Positions 17,501 through 24,872 of a stretch of 30,697 nt of DNA are shown here, piece by piece. Made by a program: the position numbers and the translations under genes. The first letter of the stretch is position 1. Every line of letters begins with the position of its first letter. This stretch comes from a virus: positions 1 to 30,697 of the IMG/VR virus record IMGVR_UViG_3300025305_000087; one strand, written 5' to 3'. Below the pieces are notes generated by a model. It saw only the letters and a list, made by a program, of their open reading frames with translations. It did not search any database and was not told the origin of the DNA.

Positions 17501-20500
17501 GGATAGATTCAAGATGGGCTGATAGTTTCTATTCAGAGGAGATATTTGATCCTAAAATTAGTTCATTTGAGAACGAAATTAATAATGATATTTATACTAA
17601 AACAATAGAAATATTTGAAAATGGAAATTTGCCTGAATTTCTTCAAAATCGGTTAACTACTTTAAAAGATACGTATCCGCACTCAGATTCAGTTGATAAC
17701 TTAGAATCTTGGACAACAAATCCTTCAGCCCTATATGAGGCTGATAATGATCCAAGACATCAATATCTTGATAAAAGGGATAAGGATTTAACACAACTTC
17801 AATTTGATATTGCAGATAATTTAGGTTTACGAGAGTTGGCGATTCGTTCTCCTTTAATAACTTTTCAAGATAGTCCCAAACTTTCAACTAGGCAGGCTTT
17901 TCATTATTTGACAACTGGTAAGTTTAACGATGATTTAGATGAAACTACTAAAGATAAGCTAATTAAAGAGAGTGAAAGTATTAAAGAGGTAATGGATAAA
18001 GAGCAGGAGATATGGAAGAAATATCTTATTGGAGAGGGATCCCTTAGAGTCTATCGGGGAATAGATTTACAAGCGGAGAAACGTAGGAATCCAGAGGTAG
18101 AGTTTCCAGATATAGGTAGTAAGAAACTTAGTAAGGATAGAATACTAAGTTCATGGACTGTCTCTCCTACGAGGGCTGCCGGATTTGGTAATACCATATT
18201 TGCTAGAACAATTACAGCCGATGATATTGTAGCGTCATTTCTTTCTTTAAATCTACACGGTATAAAGAACGAAGGTGAAATTCTTTTACATAATCCTGAA
18301 GACGAGCCTATAGAAGTAGAAGTTGTTCGTACAGTTTCTCAACCACCTGAAAAGAGTGAGGATGAAAGAAACATTCATGCACCAATATATAAACACGATG
18401 TAGATGATGATAATTTATCTAAACTTCTAACTCTTGAGACTGCTTTAGAGTATCTAGCTAAAGCTATACCTGGCGAGAAACTAGAATACTTAAAACCAGG
18501 AGAACAGCCTCCTAAAGGTATTCAGGTTCAACGGGGAGCTAGAGGAGGACGAGGATACTATCCTTCAGAAGTTACTGCTGTTGAAGAAGAAGAGGATGTC
18601 TTAGAGGCTCCAGAAGAGCGTGAGATAGAAGCTGTTCAGGCTCCTGCCATTGAGGAAGACGAAGAATGGAAGAAGTGGCAGGAAGGTGAATATGACGATG
18701 AAGAGTTAGATACTGAAGAACAAAGAGAAGCTGATGAAGAATATGATGAAGATTTTATCAATAAACTTCTTGGATTAGAAGATGAAGATTCTGCTGAAGT
18801 ACAGTCGGTATTAGATGAGTTATGGCCGGATACAGATTGGGATGATATTAATGATTTAGCTGATATTGATGTCGAAGGGATGGATGATTGGAGAGAATTT
18901 TTAGAAGGTATTAAAGTTTCTAAAGAATTTACAGATGAAGAAGCTGAAGCAATTGCCTTTGAAGAAGAAAAGGATGCTCTACGAGCGAAAAAAACTCTTT
19001 CGAATGTAGGACTAGCAACTAGTGAAACGGGTACTCCTAGAAGATTAGCTCTCGCTGATGTATTGGACGGGTCTGATGTTGCTGATGATGTCGATAGTCG
19101 ATTGAAATATAATACGCCCGTTATTCATAGGGGACGTACTAAAAAACAGCAACAATATGATGATAAGCAAGAAGAATATATCGATTTATATAGTGGGGAT
19201 AAGGTTGCAGTTGAAAAAGGGGCGATGGTTAAAAAGGGCGATGTTCTTGTTTCTTCAGCTGACGGGCAATTTCCATACCTCGTAGCAAAAACGGATGGTA
19301 AAGTTACATTTCGTGAATGGTCCTCACATGAGACTCGTAGAATAACGGTTCGTTATATGGACACAAGCGGATCGATAACTGAAACAACTGTTAGAGCGAC
19401 AGATTGGAAAGATGCTGTAAAACGATTTACACAACAATTATCTTGGGATGATTTTAATGATGAGATAGTGCATCAGATTAATCAAGATGACATTAATGAC
19501 GATATGAGTCATTTTCATTTTAAAAATGAAGGAGATGATGACTTTTATCAATCTGATGCTGCTCCACGAGTGCCGGAGAGGAGAATTCGTATGGAAGTTC
19601 TTCCTCCAATAGGTAATTATAAGCAAGAACCTAGCGTTAAAGGGAATCAGCCTAATAAAGAAGATTTAGCAGAGTTTAAACAAGTTCTAGCTCAGGCTTT
19701 TGATGGCTTAAATACTAATACGTTATTTCCTAATGGACGACGATATTTATCTAAACATATATTTAAATTACTATCCAATGTGGAAGAAATATCAGGCGAT
19801 TGGAAAAGACATCCTATTAATATTTCTCCACGACGGGACTCACTGATGGAGGAATTCTCTCCAGAGGGGCGTGCTGAGAAAGAATGGGCCGATAAGCATG
19901 ACATTCCACACAGCTTAATGCCTCAATACACGGCTGCATATTATTCTCCTTCCGACGAAGCTATAACGTATCTTGGAATTAATCCTGATTCAACGGGAAT
20001 GGATTTCAATTTCTTCAGAAAATTATCAAATTGGTATGGATTTGATTTTCTACAAGCGAAGGATTTAGGAGATGGCAAGGCGGAGGTATTGTTCGCTGAG
20101 CCTCAATATGAGGGACATAACGATATTCCAACAGCAGTGGTACCCGATGCAAGAGCCGAATGGGATGTGCGTAATCGTGCGTATAAATCGGTTATTAATT
20201 ATAAAGAATTGTTAACTCGGCATCATGGGATGATTATGATGCATGAATTTGGACATCGTATCGATGCAATGATTAGCAAAGTTGATGCTCCTCATATTGA
20301 AGACATAGATTTTGATACTGACGCTTATCAATACCAACATGAAGAGGACAAGGGTATTGCATTTAAAGCACGTAAAGATGGATTAGGAGGAGTGCTTAGT
20401 CTATTATTTGATCCTGATACCCGGCCTATACACCTTCAGGGAACTAAGCAATCTGCAGAGTTATCAAACTATGCAACAACCAATACTGCAGAATATTTTG

Positions 20501-20844
20501 CTGAAGCCTGGAATGCCTATATAACGGATACTTTTTATCTAAAAGCACGTAATCCTGAAGCATTTGAATTCTTTGAGGCATTAAATACACATGATGTAGT
20601 TACAGATGACGGTAAGCAAAAGTTTTTTGAGACTTTACGTGAGAAGTTTCCGTGGGACGGGCGATTTGCACCTTATCAGGATAGACCTCAAATTGGGAAA
20701 TTAGCTAGGTATCTTGATGAAATTGTAGTTAGCAAAGAAGATGCAGTAAAACGGGGCAAGACCGATCTTGCTGAGCAGTGGGATGCTGTAGCTGAGCGTT
20801 CCGATTATTGGTACAAACGTGGCTCTGCTCGTGGGCGTAAATAA
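14551..20844 (+). CDS. Giant polyvalent protein: DUF192, ADP-ribosyltransferases, barrel, zincin
   Basis: This 2097-residue multidomain protein reads as: DUF192-like domain (~12-115; GLSGRDDLAVNTGMLFD, LDIIWIG, ALEINAG); module 1 (131-210); ADP-ribosyltransferase with R452 (YVYRGG), S485/S487 and E540-x-E542; module 2 (600-678); two ART-like stretches, one from ~716 (YWYHRPPG) and one around R862 (HLYRVMDKRQYD); a second R-S-E ART with R1169 (VYRGI), S1200/S1201 and E1241-x-E1243; module 3 (1289-1368); an acidic linker; an RNA-polymerase beta'-like barrel (~1540-1600); and a zincin with H1898-E-x2-H1902 and acids at 1981/1985. Such fusions are known in phages as polyvalent proteins, often delivered to the host. 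No signal peptide or membrane segment is seen. Cleavage into units is likely but unproven. The start has no clear ribosome site. Confidence 0.85.
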   Translation: MSTDLIKHTTTSTVLIDDVEIPVEFANDPVEGLSGRDDLAVNTGMLFDLDGHPVITMRGMKFSLDIIWIGEDKKVVDISRNTLISVLGNDTLYSPEKPAKYALEINAGEAQKRGIKVGNEVEINLLPNSDLTRLLVLEKALEHLVKVNPGERLEYVKHAGEVPANTRVVHTERGAMGYYPSETGQHQQERIQEDIGEPVEVVQAPETEAYEMPQYDFSFDAYLDSDKDRNALLLRKEHYSDEDWEKAIGRYRQFIDDDDNLVLMVVTSISGREFIGAKDEEELEEKKKAFVWNQYFYKIEKKDDGSIVNAYTPPRTEEPPSWVTDTDNALPDIPTDTIHIDDVPGWTQAYNYRGALKVNVGGRAGDIIAEANNVSGVVTRVFTPSVLKKLKLIDELPEGGDSDFRATQFGQTSRTLSTIDDTTKLRVAKQLRKATQKSLEHRKLPEKFYVYRGGAIHKGLLTRGKEEQERITNTSQELLDIIPTSVSFDVNLAAAPEYTGTAPDYYKEGVGEEEAVLTMYEVSRDDVLLDMPALFHGQTEQELIVLPKHLKNPRKVVLPKIPKYYPAELGEEELQRRDEKAKKEGKVARALAGGIHKSNLSKLLALTTGLEYLIKAVPGEKLEYLKPGENPPEGIQIQRGARGGRGYYPSEVTRTEEESTLEPTEEREVSAVQAPEAESTELNLTEKLPPTNQTPPEDVPNWIETPDGARAMGGSIPRYWYHRPPGHVAEGTSSGGLQAYNMDPKEIEVTSGFYSDKLGHPHPTEPEQFLWMSPVSRMAEGEFVIDITKLNNADMRFTGQAEGNLLHRGDISPDGIARRPKPKHPPTSTLVEVSVSAEQLGTRYGRIVPRTPSGEAPTHLYRVMDKRQYDIAVRDKVLAPAIVGDRIYAAGEPRLRYAEPSPTVLVAIEYSDDDGWAARGANTGPQGEWEISAATYNPIPISKVTVLAEGANGRELRDNYELMSGNLSPEVEAETSKIHEQKKGIDSRWADSFYSEEIFDPKISSFENEINNDIYTKTIEIFENGNLPEFLQNRLTTLKDTYPHSDSVDNLESWTTNPSALYEADNDPRHQYLDKRDKDLTQLQFDIADNLGLRELAIRSPLITFQDSPKLSTRQAFHYLTTGKFNDDLDETTKDKLIKESESIKEVMDKEQEIWKKYLIGEGSLRVYRGIDLQAEKRRNPEVEFPDIGSKKLSKDRILSSWTVSPTRAAGFGNTIFARTITADDIVASFLSLNLHGIKNEGEILLHNPEDEPIEVEVVRTVSQPPEKSEDERNIHAPIYKHDVDDDNLSKLLTLETALEYLAKAIPGEKLEYLKPGEQPPKGIQVQRGARGGRGYYPSEVTAVEEEEDVLEAPEEREIEAVQAPAIEEDEEWKKWQEGEYDDEELDTEEQREADEEYDEDFINKLLGLEDEDSAEVQSVLDELWPDTDWDDINDLADIDVEGMDDWREFLEGIKVSKEFTDEEAEAIAFEEEKDALRAKKTLSNVGLATSETGTPRRLALADVLDGSDVADDVDSRLKYNTPVIHRGRTKKQQQYDDKQEEYIDLYSGDKVAVEKGAMVKKGDVLVSSADGQFPYLVAKTDGKVTFREWSSHETRRITVRYMDTSGSITETTVRATDWKDAVKRFTQQLSWDDFNDEIVHQINQDDINDDMSHFHFKNEGDDDFYQSDAAPRVPERRIRMEVLPPIGNYKQEPSVKGNQPNKEDLAEFKQVLAQAFDGLNTNTLFPNGRRYLSKHIFKLLSNVEEISGDWKRHPINISPRRDSLMEEFSPEGRAEKEWADKHDIPHSLMPQYTAAYYSPSDEAITYLGINPDSTGMDFNFFRKLSNWYGFDFLQAKDLGDGKAEVLFAEPQYEGHNDIPTAVVPDARAEWDVRNRAYKSVINYKELLTRHHGMIMMHEFGHRIDAMISKVDAPHIEDIDFDTDAYQYQHEEDKGIAFKARKDGLGGVLSLLFDPDTRPIHLQGTKQSAELSNYATTNTAEYFAEAWNAYITDTFYLKARNPEAFEFFEALNTHDVVTDDGKQKFFETLREKFPWDGRFAPYQDRPQIGKLARYLDEIVVSKEDAVKRGKTDLAEQWDAVAERSDYWYKRGSARGRK
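14941..15180 (+). repeat. Shared module copy 1 (most diverged)
   Basis: Residues 131-210 of the giant protein. The helix is LTRLLVLEKALEHLVKV, followed by PGERLEYVKHAGEVP, a turn ERGAMGYYPSE and the tail VEVVQAPETE. It differs from copies 2 and 3 by GAMG in place of GARGGRG. It stands between the DUF192 domain and the first ADP-ribosyltransferase. Confidence 0.75.
16348..16584 (+). repeat. Shared module copy 2
   Basis: Residues 600-678 of the giant protein. The helix is LSKLLALTTGLEYLIKA, then PGEKLEYLKPGE, then QRGARGGRGYYPSE, an acidic stretch and the tail EREVSAVQAPEAE. It precedes the middle ART-like domains. It is nearly identical in layout to copy 3. Confidence 0.88.
18415..18654 (+). 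repeat. Shared module copy 3
   Basis: Residues 1289-1368 of the giant protein. The helix is LSKLLTLETALEYLAKA, then PGEKLEYLKPGE, then QRGARGGRGYYPSE, an acidic stretch and the tail EREIEAVQAPAIE. It precedes the acidic linker, the barrel and the zincin domain. Confidence 0.88.
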
Positions 20845-22553
20845 TGGATGGTTTAGATGCGAAACGACAATATATAAAGAATCGAGTACGTCGTGCGTTA
20901 TTAGCTCGTAAAGGTATTATTGAAGACCCGTCTATAATTGGCGTGCCTTTTAGAGGAGGCGTAGAGGATTTTATTGAAAAGTCCAGTAGTACCTCTATTA
21001 CTAAGTCTAGTGATTATAATTTATCTAAACTTTTAGCATTAAGTACTGGCTTAGAATATTTAATTAAATGGAAAATGCCGTGGCAACAGTCTCCTAAACG
21101 AGAATATCTAGCACCTGGCGAAGAAGCTCCAGAGGGTGTCCAAGTAGAACGTGGGCAGCGAGGTGGTCGCTACTATACTCCAGGGGTAGCTAGTTCTGAG
21201 ATTGATAGGGCATTAGCCGATATAGAGACACCTGAAGAAGAACGAGAAATAGACGTAGTTGCTCCTTCAGAACAGGAAGTAGATGTTTCTACTGATGAGG
21301 TAATGTTATCTCGTTCCGGTGTTAATAATTATTTTGCTAAAGTTGCTGCTAAGTTGGAAGATACTTTGGGCGCAATTCGGGCTGATAATGAGGATTATTA
21401 TGTTCCACATAAACCGTTCTTAGGCGAAGGGGTATCTCCATCAGATTTAATATCTGAGAATATAGAAGCAGCTAAGTATACTAATGGAACTAAAGAAGGA
21501 GCGGATGAACCGTCAGGCATGGGGATTCATAGTCGCTATAATTTCACGGTTACTATTCAAAATCAACCATTTATTTTTAAACATGTTACGGGGGAGAATC
21601 GTGGGGAATTACTAGCGTATTCTATAGATAGAGCGTTAGGGTTTAATATTGTTCCTTTTACTAAACAGTATTCTATTGACGTAGAGGCATTAAGCGCACA
21701 TATTCCGAAGTTGGGGGAAAAACTTGACCCATATTCTCCTAGTTCTGCCGAAATAATGACTGAGTCTGCTGTAGGAACGAGGGCTGCGGGACATTTTCAG
21801 GAATTTTGTGGTAATTGTGTGAGTAGAGATGAACAGCCTAAAGTCATGGCTGAGATGTTGGCTACTTCTACGGGTCGTGAAGAAATTTTTAAAATAATGT
21901 TCTTAGATTATCTTACAGGTAATAGCGATAGACATACAGGTAATTATTTAATTACTGAAGATGGTAAGATGGTAGCCATCGATAATGGAATGGTAGGTGG
22001 TGTCCATACTCCTCATCAGGATCAAGCGTCACTAGTATATAATCCCAGTTCATTTGGCTATTTAAGTTTTCCATATGGACTTGCCGCCGAAATGAATAAG
22101 AAATTTACAGAAGGTGGGCAGCCTACTAAGGACGAACTTATTAATGAAGCAGAAACGTTCTTTGATAAGAATTTTGATCAAGATAAATTAGACCCGGCAT
22201 TAGCTTCTATTAATTGGAAAAGTTTCTTTGTCGAAGGGCACAATGCACGTCCTATTGACGGTACTCCTGAGACGATAGAACATTTTAAAAAACGTTTTGT
22301 TGAACGTGCTGTTGTAAATTTTGAAGATGCTTTTAATGTTGGATGGGAGGATGTCGATTCATGGGATCGACGCATGTCCTTTGGCTCAAGCCCACAAGGA
22401 TTATCTCTGCTCTTTGCTCCGAATCTTAAACAAGATTTAGCAGATGAGGGTATCAATATTGAAGTTATCCATTCTTTAAATTTTGATGCTCATGATCTTG
22501 ATGAAATAGATTTGGAGGAACCTGATATCTACGAAGAGGATGAATTCAATTAG
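20844..22553 (+). CDS. Module-tagged PI3/4-kinase/HipA-like kinase
   Basis: This 569-residue protein has a basic N-terminus (KRQYIKNRVRRALLARK), module copy 4 (residues 60-145) and a kinase-like domain. The kinase marks are a candidate ATP-binding K246 (FIFKH), the catalytic loop GNSDRHTGN with D362 and N367, and the metal-binding D380 (VAIDNG). This D-R-H-x2-N plus I-D-N-G pattern is shared by phosphatidylinositol 3/4-kinases, actin-fragmin kinase and HipA-type Ser/Thr kinases. Whether it acts on protein or lipid cannot be told. The C-terminus is very acidic. Its ATG overlaps the stop of the giant gene (TAATG), so the two are translated together. Together with ART domains it may modify host proteins after infection. 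Confidence 0.75.
   Translation: MDGLDAKRQYIKNRVRRALLARKGIIEDPSIIGVPFRGGVEDFIEKSSSTSITKSSDYNLSKLLALSTGLEYLIKWKMPWQQSPKREYLAPGEEAPEGVQVERGQRGGRYYTPGVASSEIDRALADIETPEEEREIDVVAPSEQEVDVSTDEVMLSRSGVNNYFAKVAAKLEDTLGAIRADNEDYYVPHKPFLGEGVSPSDLISENIEAAKYTNGTKEGADEPSGMGIHSRYNFTVTIQNQPFIFKHVTGENRGELLAYSIDRALGFNIVPFTKQYSIDVEALSAHIPKLGEKLDPYSPSSAEIMTESAVGTRAAGHFQEFCGNCVSRDEQPKVMAEMLATSTGREEIFKIMFLDYLTGNSDRHTGNYLITEDGKMVAIDNGMVGGVHTPHQDQASLVYNPSSFGYLSFPYGLAAEMNKKFTEGGQPTKDELINEAETFFDKNFDQDKLDPALASINWKSFFVEGHNARPIDGTPETIEHFKKRFVERAVVNFEDAFNVGWEDVDSWDRRMSFGSSPQGLSLLFAPNLKQDLADEGINIEVIHSLNFDAHDLDEIDLEEPDIYEEDEFN
21021..21278 (+). repeat. Shared module copy 4
   Basis: Residues 60-145 of the kinase protein. The helix is LSKLLALSTGLEYLIKW; a six-residue-type insertion (MPWQQSPK) precedes REYLAPGEEAPEG. 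The turn is ERGQRGGRYYTPG and the tail EREIDVVAPSEQE, which lacks the Q of the other copies. Confidence 0.82.
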
Positions 22554-22561
22554 GATTACCT

Positions 22562-24694
22562 ATGCCAGCTGTTCTTATTTATAGTCAAAAAAATCTAGAA
22601 TATATAGTTCTATCTAATCGTCGTATCTTTAGTAAGGAGAAAGATTTAGTTAGACCTATTGCTAATGCTGATAGGCATGCGTACTGGACAGATTTAGAGA
22701 ATAGAAAGCATATTCAGAAAGAAGGAGAGCGTTTCTTCAAGGAACATGAAGAGTATTTAGGGACTCCGCCTAGTATGGATGATGTTGACGGTAAGATGTC
22801 GCCTGGATTCTTTTTATATCTTACATTCCTGCGTTTCCAGGGTCAGGTCTATCAAGCTTCTATAGTACGAAATTCAGATATCAATAAATTAACCAAAGAA
22901 AAGTCTGAATTTAATGATAATTTAGCTAAATTATTAACTCTTCAGACCGCTATAGAACATTTAGTCAAAGCACGTGAATATGTAGGTAGGAGAGAGGATG
23001 CCCCTGAAGGTGCAGATGTCCAGACGGGGTCTAGGGGAGGACTCTGGTATGATCCTGATAAGGTTAAACAACAAGGCGACATGCCTACTGAGATACAAGA
23101 AGTAAAGGTTGTACAGGCTGAAGAAGCGGATGATGATAAGGAAGAGAGCAGCGAAGCAGATGAAGGTTTTGTTCCTGATGCGGTATTCATGAAGCAGATG
23201 GAGGAGCAAGGCTTTATCGCTGTTAATCCTGACGATAAGGGTACAAAAGATTATCTTGGCTCTTTAAATAAAACAATTACTCTTGATGAAAAAACAGCGA
23301 TGATTGAAGAAGAAGCTATTAAGCTTAAAGTTCCTGCTACTGAATTAGTAGCGATTGAACCTAATCTTAAGATTGTGGATAAAGAAGGTAATGTCGTTCA
23401 GATCACTACTACAGATGGGCAGCTTCTTGCGGTTCAGAAGATTGATACAAGTGCAGAGAATATAAAGAAAGATGATAAGGGGAATATAGTTCTTACCAAG
23501 AATGGTGACCCAAAGTTTAAAAACCCAAGGGGTAAGCTCCATTTACATGTGAATCCTAACGCTCCTAATGACGATCCTCTCAATCCTGATGATAATCACA
23601 TTCAGTATTCTTATCACGATGGATTAAGAAATAAGAAGTCGGGGTATAGTTTAAAGTACGCTGCTTCACAGGATGCTGCTAAATTTGGCAAGATTGTTAA
23701 ATTAGTGCCAAAGATTTCATTGATTCAAAAAGCCGTTAAAGCAGATTTTGCTGATCCTACGAGAAACAATAAGAAATATGGAATGAGGGTTAAGTCTGTT
23801 ACGGAGGCTTCCTTAGCTTTAGCTTTAATTCTTGATACTGCTCGTCGTATTGGTGGCCCCACCAGTGGGTCAACTGTTACTGCGGATGGTAAAGAGGGAC
23901 GGCCTGGGCCTACGAAAGATGACGACGGTAATTTTATTAGAGTGGAAGTACCTACATATGGTGTTACTACTATAAAACCTAGGCATATTAAAGTTAAGGG
24001 TGGGAACGTTTCCTTAGAGTTTATTGGTAAGTCTGGTAAGACCAATTACGTAGCGATCAACGATAAGATGGTTGCTAAGGAACTTGCGAAGCGTAGGAAG
24101 ACGTTCAAAAAAAACCAAGATATTATTGGAATTGGTGCGGGTCCTGTAAGTAAATATTTGAAAGCTATAGCGGGGGATGACTTCAGTCCTAAGAATTTTC
24201 GTACTTATCAAGGTACATTATCGGCTGCAGAAATTTTAGATACTATCAAGGAAATTCCTTCACATTTTGGGAAATATCCAATGATTCATTATGGCACAAA
24301 GACTGTTGATGGTATAAAAATTCCCGTAGAAACGAAGAGCACGTGGGGTGCAGAGTTTCATAATTATATGACCAAGCAGATGAAGGAAGGCGGCATTACT
24401 AATGCGGATGAATACCAACGATTAGGACTCTTGTGGCTTCTTAAGTCTCAGTATATATCTAAACGAGATTTTGTAGGTCGTCCTGTTTCTGAGAAGCTTA
24501 GTAATACTCCTGATATGTCATTAACTAAGTATATTAATCCGGTAGTTTTTGATGACGCTGGATGGAATGCGGCATTTCATATAGAACAGGAAAAATTCAT
24601 GAAGAGCGGTACTCCAAGTAATTTAGCTGCCCTAATCAAAAAAGCACAAAAACCGAAAAAACGTAAGAAACGTAAGAAGGCGGGAACGAAATAA
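22562..24694 (+). CDS. Module-tagged type IB DNA topoisomerase
   Basis: This 710-residue protein has an unknown N-terminal domain (1-120), module copy 5 (121-190), an acidic linker and a C-terminal topoisomerase IB domain (~370-690). Topoisomerase marks are ALILDTARRIGG, YGVTTIKPRHIKV followed by LEFIGKSGK, R547 in NFRTYQGT (the 'K.FRTW.GT' element) and the probable catalytic Y657 in TKYINPVV, preceded by LSNTP. Such enzymes nick one strand through a 3'-phosphotyrosine link and relax supercoils. An insertion rich in Gly and Asp (around GSTVTADGKEGRPGPTKDD) interrupts the core. The tail (KKAQKPKKRKKRKK) is highly basic and likely binds DNA. A tyrosine recombinase is less likely because the GKSGK and FRTYQGT elements are topoisomerase-specific. 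It starts eight bases after the kinase gene. Confidence 0.82.
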   Translation: MPAVLIYSQKNLEYIVLSNRRIFSKEKDLVRPIANADRHAYWTDLENRKHIQKEGERFFKEHEEYLGTPPSMDDVDGKMSPGFFLYLTFLRFQGQVYQASIVRNSDINKLTKEKSEFNDNLAKLLTLQTAIEHLVKAREYVGRREDAPEGADVQTGSRGGLWYDPDKVKQQGDMPTEIQEVKVVQAEEADDDKEESSEADEGFVPDAVFMKQMEEQGFIAVNPDDKGTKDYLGSLNKTITLDEKTAMIEEEAIKLKVPATELVAIEPNLKIVDKEGNVVQITTTDGQLLAVQKIDTSAENIKKDDKGNIVLTKNGDPKFKNPRGKLHLHVNPNAPNDDPLNPDDNHIQYSYHDGLRNKKSGYSLKYAASQDAAKFGKIVKLVPKISLIQKAVKADFADPTRNNKKYGMRVKSVTEASLALALILDTARRIGGPTSGSTVTADGKEGRPGPTKDDDGNFIRVEVPTYGVTTIKPRHIKVKGGNVSLEFIGKSGKTNYVAINDKMVAKELAKRRKTFKKNQDIIGIGAGPVSKYLKAIAGDDFSPKNFRTYQGTLSAAEILDTIKEIPSHFGKYPMIHYGTKTVDGIKIPVETKSTWGAEFHNYMTKQMKEGGITNADEYQRLGLLWLLKSQYISKRDFVGRPVSEKLSNTPDMSLTKYINPVVFDDAGWNAAFHIEQEKFMKSGTPSNLAALIKKAQKPKKRKKRKKAGTK
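22922..23131 (+). repeat. Shared module copy 5
   Basis: Residues 121-190 of the topoisomerase protein. The helix is LAKLLTLQTAIEHLVKA, then REDAPEGADVQTGSRGG, LWYDPDK in place of YYPSE, and the tail IQEVKVVQAEEAD. It is the shortest copy because the PGExLEYLKPGE part is reduced. Confidence 0.8.
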
Positions 24695-24837
24695 TGTCTC
24701 CGACAAGTTGGAAGCAGTGTCAGAAGTGTGGGCGTAAGCAGCCGAAGCGATATTTACCTGCATTGTGTGGTCCCTGTGATGCAGATAAGCGTAGAAAAGA
24801 ACGACGTGCAGCTAGAAAAGCCTTGACTGATGCATGA
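24694..24837 (+). CDS. Small zinc-ribbon protein
   Basis: This 47-residue protein starts at the ATG that overlaps the topoisomerase stop (TAATG) and is too short for usual gene tables. Two Cys pairs, C9-x2-C12 (QCQKCGRKQ) and C25-x2-C28 (LCGPCDAD), form a four-Cys zinc ribbon. The C-terminus is strongly basic (KRRKERRAARKA), which suits binding to DNA or RNA. The coupled start and the four-Cys pattern support it as real. Its last codons contain the -35 box of the next promoter. Confidence 0.72.
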   Translation: MSPTSWKQCQKCGRKQPKRYLPALCGPCDADKRRKERRAARKALTDA

Positions 24838-24852
24838 TGTTTTTGGTATAAT
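24823..24852 (+). promoter_or_regulatory. Strong sigma70-like promoter
   Basis: TTGACT (24823-24828) is 18 bases from a perfect TATAAT (24847-24852), with TGG before the -10. Transcription should begin near 24859, just before GAGGTGG (24861-24867) and the ATG at 24873. The -35 lies inside the end of the zinc-ribbon gene. Confidence 0.75.
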
Positions 24853-24872
24853 ACTGTCACGAGGTGGTTATA

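Noticed and set aside
22562-24694. Tyrosine recombinase/integrase
   Set aside because: The GKSGK and FRTYQGT elements and the LSNTP...KYINPVV end fit topoisomerase IB. No attachment site or repressor is nearby.
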